From assembly GCA_027016915.1 (NCBI GenBank), contig JALURJ010000328.1, forward strand, positions 1-7,542: DNA of 7,542 bases. Direction: 5' to 3'. The notes beneath the pieces were generated by a model. It ran no database searches, had not been told where the DNA came from, and saw nothing but the letters and a program-made list of their open reading frames with translations. Positions 5,211-7,542 of this stretch are shown here, piece after piece. The translations under genes were made by a program, and so were the position numbers. Positions within the stretch are counted from its first letter, which is position 1. Each line of letters begins with the position of its first letter. The stretch is from Desulfurococcales archaeon (GTDB taxonomy: Archaea > Thermoproteota > Thermoprotei_A > Sulfolobales > WAQK01).

Positions 5211-6014
5211 CTACGGTTTCAGGGAGCGTAACAGTAGTTTGAGTCCCGTGAGGCCTAATGGTATGAAGACATAGGCTGCACCCAGCAAGCCTACGACCAT
5301 CAGTATCAGCCAGATGTCCGAGCCCTGCGGCGTCATTAAGACTCCGAGGATGGACACGGTAGCCATTAGGAATACTCCGCTCCAGAAGGCGGCATCGACG
5401 CTTACCCCGTACCTCCTGGTCGTGAAAACCCAGGAAAGCATGGGTGGAACGGCTAGAAGTATCCAGAGTAGCACCTCACTAAACCTGGTCTCCCTGACCG
5501 CCGGGGCCAGGAGTATGAGGAGGGCTGCAACCAGTAGCGGTAAAATGTTTGCCTGGAGGAGCCCGCCTATACCCACTTCGCCGGTGGACCCCTCTTCCTC
5601 GGAGCCGAAGACCACTGCGAGGCCCGCCGAGGTCAGCGTTACCGGGAAGAGCGCGTTGCCGAGCCCCACATATCCGTAGAGGATCAGCGCGAGGGAGAGG
5701 GATGCCAGAATAACCGTGACAACAGCCATCACCACGGCCAAGATCTTCTCCAGCGAGTTAGCCCTATATATGCCCAGCCCAGCCATCAACCTGTAAAGGC
5801 TCTCTCCCCCACTGTTCAGCAAGTAGCGGCCATGATCATCCTTCTCGAGGTACGGGGCCAGGAGCTTGAGATGGTAGTTAAGCCTCCCCGTAGACTTTAG
5901 ACCCAGTCTCCTCAGGATCTCGCTGTACTCCAGAGGGCCTTCCTCGGCCAACAGCCTCAGGATCCGCCTCCTTGTCGGGTCCCTGAGGATCCTTGCAGCT
6001 TCCTCGGGCTCCAA
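5211..6014 (-). CDS. Membrane-tethered ArsR-like winged-helix regulator, copy B
   Basis: The 267-residue paralogue of the gene downstream has the same layout: a winged helix at residues 1-75 (DPTRRRILRLL, EYSEILRRLGLKSTGRLNYHLKLL, YLEKDDHGRYLLN) and about six membrane segments (near 91-114, 119-137, 151-171, 179-198, 208-228 and 233-258). Residues 24-64 are identical to copy A, whereas the membrane domain is only faintly similar (GI.GL...N..P, then LSW..T.R). Acidic residues SEEEGSTGE at 138-146 lie between helices 2 and 3, where copy A has EEPSSKADP. The start is TTG 6014, supported by AGGGGG 5 nt upstream and by alignment with copy A. The gene is transcribed away from the HepT/MntA pair, with which it shares an intergenic region of about 190 nt. 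Its probable role is a membrane-bound transcription regulator with a sensory or ligand-binding membrane part; no signal can be named. Confidence 0.87.
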   Translation of the reverse strand: MEPEEAARILRDPTRRRILRLLAEEGPLEYSEILRRLGLKSTGRLNYHLKLLAPYLEKDDHGRYLLNSGGESLYRLMAGLGIYRANSLEKILAVVMAVVTVILASLSLALILYGYVGLGNALFPVTLTSAGLAVVFGSEEEGSTGEVGIGGLLQANILPLLVAALLILLAPAVRETRFSEVLLWILLAVPPMLSWVFTTRRYGVSVDAAFWSGVFLMATVSILGVLMTPQGSDIWLILMVVGLLGAAYVFIPLGLTGLKLLLRSLKP

Positions 6015-6078
6015 ACCGGCCCCCTAGGATCCCTGTTTTACTCCCGGTTAAGGCTCTTTTTGACAAAGAACCTTGTCA
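5769..6078 (-). repeat. Tandem duplication unit B: operator, promoter and winged-helix coding part
   Basis: This is the partner of 4888-5197. Within codons 24-64 the two copies differ at 19 codons (about 20 bases), all synonymous, so the proteins are identical there while the DNA has drifted. That argues for an old duplication kept by selection rather than a very recent copy or gene-conversion event. Confidence 0.75.
6030..6078 (-). promoter_or_regulatory. Promoter and candidate operator of regulator copy B (TGACAA-N6-TTGTCA)
   Basis: Read on the minus strand, TGACAA-GGTTCT-TTGTCA at 6061-6078 is again a perfect inverted repeat, with a different spacer sequence from copy A. It is followed by AAAAGAGCCTTAACCG and AAAACAGGGAT, nearly the same as in copy A. 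The distance from repeat to start codon is again 46 nt. Conserved arms with a changed spacer are what a real binding site would show. Confidence 0.65.
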
Positions 6079-6160
6079 GCTACGCTGAGGGGGCAGTCCA
6101 GAATGTATTAATCAAAAATGGTTGCGCACTATGGCTAGGCCACACGGTCCCAGAGAGGAA

Positions 6161-6200
6161 GATTACTAAATTAGATGCTGCTAACATTATGGTTGTGGGG
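6161..6200 (+). promoter_or_regulatory. Promoter and SD of the HepT/MntA operon
   Basis: TACTAAATTA (6164-6173) is a good TATA candidate. Its centre predicts a transcription start near 6194, which would leave the ATG at 6175 outside the message. GTGGGG at 6195-6200 can serve as the SD for TTG 6205, although the 4-nt spacing is short. The region further left (6079-6160) up to the regulator promoter holds AT-rich TATTAATC near 6106-6113 but nothing else recognised. Confidence 0.45.
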
Positions 6201-6204
6201 CTCC

Positions 6205-6615
6205 TTGCCTGCCGACAGCGAGGTAGTTAGGTATAGGGTTGGGGAGGCTAGATCGGCTATTCGGGAGCTTCTCAGGCTGGTCTCCAAGCCCTACGAGGGG
6301 CTAAGCCTTGACGAGAAATACTCCATGAGGTACAACCTAATAGTGCTGGTGGAGGCCCTGGTATCTCTGTGCACACACATAGCCGTCGAGGAGTACGGGA
6401 AACTTCCATCATCCTATAGGGAGGCCCTCAAAACCGTTGTTGAGAGGCATACCCCAGAATGTGTAGAGGACCTTGAGGCGCTGGCTGGTATGAGGAACCT
6501 GCTGGTACATAGGTACTGGGTCGTGGATGACGCTATGCTGTACAGTGCCGTCAGGAATGACTTTGAATGTGTTGAGAAGCTGCTGAGGAAAGTAGAGGAG
6601 GTGTTCATGAAGTGA
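6205..6615 (+). CDS. hepT: HepT-like HEPN-domain toxin (DUF86 family)
   Basis: The product is 136 residues from TTG 6205 (146 if ATG 6175 were used). It is all-helical, with the HEPN signature RNLLVHRYW, matching RX4HXY: R97, H102 and Y104 from the TTG start. The central part (YNLIVLVEALVSLCTHIAVEEYG) also matches the DUF86/HepT pattern. In characterised type VII systems HepT is an RNase toxin whose RX4H pair is catalytic, and the tyrosine of HXY is AMPylated by the partner MntA, blocking activity. All these residues are present. TTG is preferred because the TATA box sits too close to the ATG, and MPADSEVVRYRV matches the usual short HepT N-terminus. The stop overlaps the next gene's start by 4 nt (GTGA), so the two are co-translated. 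A few archaeal HEPN proteins act outside toxin-antitoxin systems, but this pairing is typical of the module. Confidence 0.88.
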   Translation: MPADSEVVRYRVGEARSAIRELLRLVSKPYEGLSLDEKYSMRYNLIVLVEALVSLCTHIAVEEYGKLPSSYREALKTVVERHTPECVEDLEALAGMRNLLVHRYWVVDDAMLYSAVRNDFECVEKLLRKVEEVFMK

Positions 6616-7013
6616 CTATAGTTTACCGCGGTGTTGATTTGAAGGATATCATGCCTAAACTCAGGGAGGTGCTGGAGGGCCGCGGCGACGTGGTGATCGC
6701 CGTGGTCTTCGGCTCGGCTATACGGAGGAGGCTGGTGAGAGACCTGGACATAGCCGTGTACTTCGAGGGGCGGCCCAGCCTGAAGCAGATCTTGAGGCTG
6801 GCCGCAGAGCTGGAGGAAGTGGTCAACATTCCGGTGGACCTGACACCCCTAAACTTGGCGCCACCCGGCCTAGTGTTTAAGGTTCTCGCGACAGGTAGAC
6901 CCGTCCTGGTTAGGGATAGAGTATTGCTGGCCTCCCTCCTCCATAGGGCCCTGGGCGAGCATATGGACATTGGTATTAAGCTGAGAATAGCGTGGAGCCG
7001 TGGGCGCAACTAG
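6612..7013 (+). CDS. mntA: MntA-like minimal nucleotidyltransferase (antitoxin of HepT)
   Basis: The product is 133 residues. The pol-beta-type nucleotidyltransferase motif is VVFGSAIRRRLVRDLDIAVYF, with G34-S35 and the metal-binding pair D44/D46; a third acidic residue, D76 in NIPVDLTPLN, completes the usual site. The loop between GS and DxD has eight residues, and IRR replaces the more common ARG. In type VII toxin-antitoxin systems MntA transfers AMP from ATP to the HepT tyrosine, neutralising it. The start is GTG 6612, overlapping the hepT stop, with a strong SD GAGGAGGTG (6595-6603) 8 nt upstream inside hepT. Gene order is hepT then mntA, and the shared promoter lies ahead of hepT. The last ~30 residues (ASLLHRALGEHMDIGIKLRIAW) are helical as in the family. 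The pair may instead be a lone nucleotidyltransferase/HEPN couple with a housekeeping role, but the intact active sites favour a working module. Confidence 0.87.
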   Translation: MTIVYRGVDLKDIMPKLREVLEGRGDVVIAVVFGSAIRRRLVRDLDIAVYFEGRPSLKQILRLAAELEEVVNIPVDLTPLNLAPPGLVFKVLATGRPVLVRDRVLLASLLHRALGEHMDIGIKLRIAWSRGRN

Positions 7014-7047
7014 TAATTAAGCCCGTATAGAATTCCGTCACTCGGGG
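7014..7047 (+). promoter_or_regulatory. Promoter and SD of the aminotransferase gene
   Basis: TAATTAA at 7014-7020 directly follows the mntA stop and is a good TATA box; it predicts transcription from about 7043. GGGG at 7044-7047 lies 7 nt before TTG 7055 and can act as SD. The gene therefore seems to have its own promoter rather than reading on from hepT/mntA. Confidence 0.5.
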
Positions 7048-7054
7048 AATCTTC

Positions 7055-7542
7055 TTGTTCAAGCCGTGGATACGTGAGGCCCCCCACATGGTGCTGAGGG
7101 AGTATGGCGGCGGGGTCGCGAGGCTAGACCTAAACGAGTCTCCCTACCCTCCTCCGAGCTTCGTGATCGAGGCTGCTGCAAGGGAGTTGGAGAGGGGGAA
7201 CCGGTATCCCGACGGGAATATGTTCCGGAGGCTCTACGAGGCTCTCTCATCCTACACTGGTTTGACCGGGGACAGCATAGTCGTGGGTGCTGGGGGCGAC
7301 GATATACTCAGAGCGGTTTTCGCGGGAACCGTGGAGCCCGGGGACAAGGTTGTTGCGCCCCGCTACTCGTTCGGCATGTATAGGGCCTACGCCAAGCTGG
7401 CTGGCACTGTGTTCGTGGGTGTGCCTCTGGAGCCTAGGGGCGAGCGGTGGGTGCTGGACGAGGACCGCCTCCTAGCGGAGGCTAGGAGGGCCAAGCTCGT
7501 CCTGCTGGACAGGCCCAACAACCCCACGGGAAGCATGATCCT
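7055..7542 (+). CDS. hisC: Histidinol-phosphate aminotransferase-like PLP enzyme (C-terminus outside window)
   Basis: The first 162 residues of a fold-type I aminotransferase are visible. Characteristic parts in order are LDLNESPYPPP (24-34), NRYPDG (49-54) and FRRLYEALSSYTGL (57-70), VVGAGGDDILRAVF (76-89; the PLP-phosphate region), PRYSFGMYRAY (102-112; the aromatic that stacks on PLP) and LLDRPNNPTG (150-159; its Asn contacts PLP). The PLP lysine lies beyond the window. This combination is typical of HisC, which moves an amino group from glutamate to imidazole-acetol phosphate in histidine synthesis. Close relatives, such as threonine-phosphate decarboxylase CobD or aromatic aminotransferases, cannot be excluded from the N-terminal half. 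An in-frame TAG at 7028 and no alternative start between it and 7055 make TTG the likely start. No other histidine genes are in the window. Confidence 0.85.
   Translation, partial: MFKPWIREAPHMVLREYGGGVARLDLNESPYPPPSFVIEAAARELERGNRYPDGNMFRRLYEALSSYTGLTGDSIVVGAGGDDILRAVFAGTVEPGDKVVAPRYSFGMYRAYAKLAGTVFVGVPLEPRGERWVLDEDRLLAEARRAKLVLLDRPNNPTGSMI

Noticed and set aside
7059..7250. Minus-strand frame opposite the start of the aminotransferase
   Set aside because: Low-complexity Arg/Ser/Pro product; the plus-strand frame shows clear aminotransferase motifs.
1..7542. CRISPR array, insertion sequence, rRNA or tRNA genes
   Set aside because: No regularly spaced repeats, no transposase motifs or terminal repeats, and no tRNA or rRNA signatures were seen on either strand.

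Overview
The window looks like chromosomal DNA from a hyperthermophilic crenarchaeote (Thermoproteota, perhaps Aeropyrum-like or another Desulfurococcales relative; the exact genus is a guess). The reasons are G+C-rich coding sequence with heavy AGG/AGA arginine and ATA isoleucine use, frequent TTG and GTG starts preceded by short GG-rich Shine-Dalgarno (SD) motifs, T-run terminators, and characteristic archaeal families: an AAA ATPase with a DUF234-type C-terminus, membrane-anchored winged-helix proteins and a HEPN/MNT pair.

Layout. 1-1144 (+): the C-terminal part of an N-glycosylated, membrane-anchored surface protein, cut by the left edge and followed by T-run terminators. 1234-2037 (-): a SagB/ThcOx-type nitroreductase with a twin-arginine export signal, convergent with the surface protein and divergent from a small Cys-containing membrane protein (2138-2503, +). 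2504-2752: a gene-poor stretch between convergent genes, rich in small palindromes. 2753-4165 (-): an ATPase with a C-terminal PD-(D/E)xK-like nuclease domain and a perfect inverted repeat at its 5' end. 4279-5133 and 5211-6014 (-): two tandem paralogous membrane-tethered winged-helix regulators. 6205-7013 (+): an overlapping HepT (HEPN) / MntA (nucleotidyltransferase) pair, probably a type VII toxin-antitoxin module. 7055-7542 (+): the start of a histidinol-phosphate-aminotransferase-like PLP enzyme, cut by the right edge.

The most interesting part is the regulator pair. Their DNA-binding domains are about 89% identical, with 41 consecutive identical residues despite many synonymous changes, while their six-helix membrane domains have diverged almost beyond recognition. 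Each gene has the same perfect inverted repeat, TGACAA-N6-TTGTCA, ending exactly 46 nt before its start codon. This suggests two membrane sensors with different inputs that read one shared operator and control themselves and each other. The N-terminally proximal ORF layout, promoters and starts are inferred by reading; no database search was possible.
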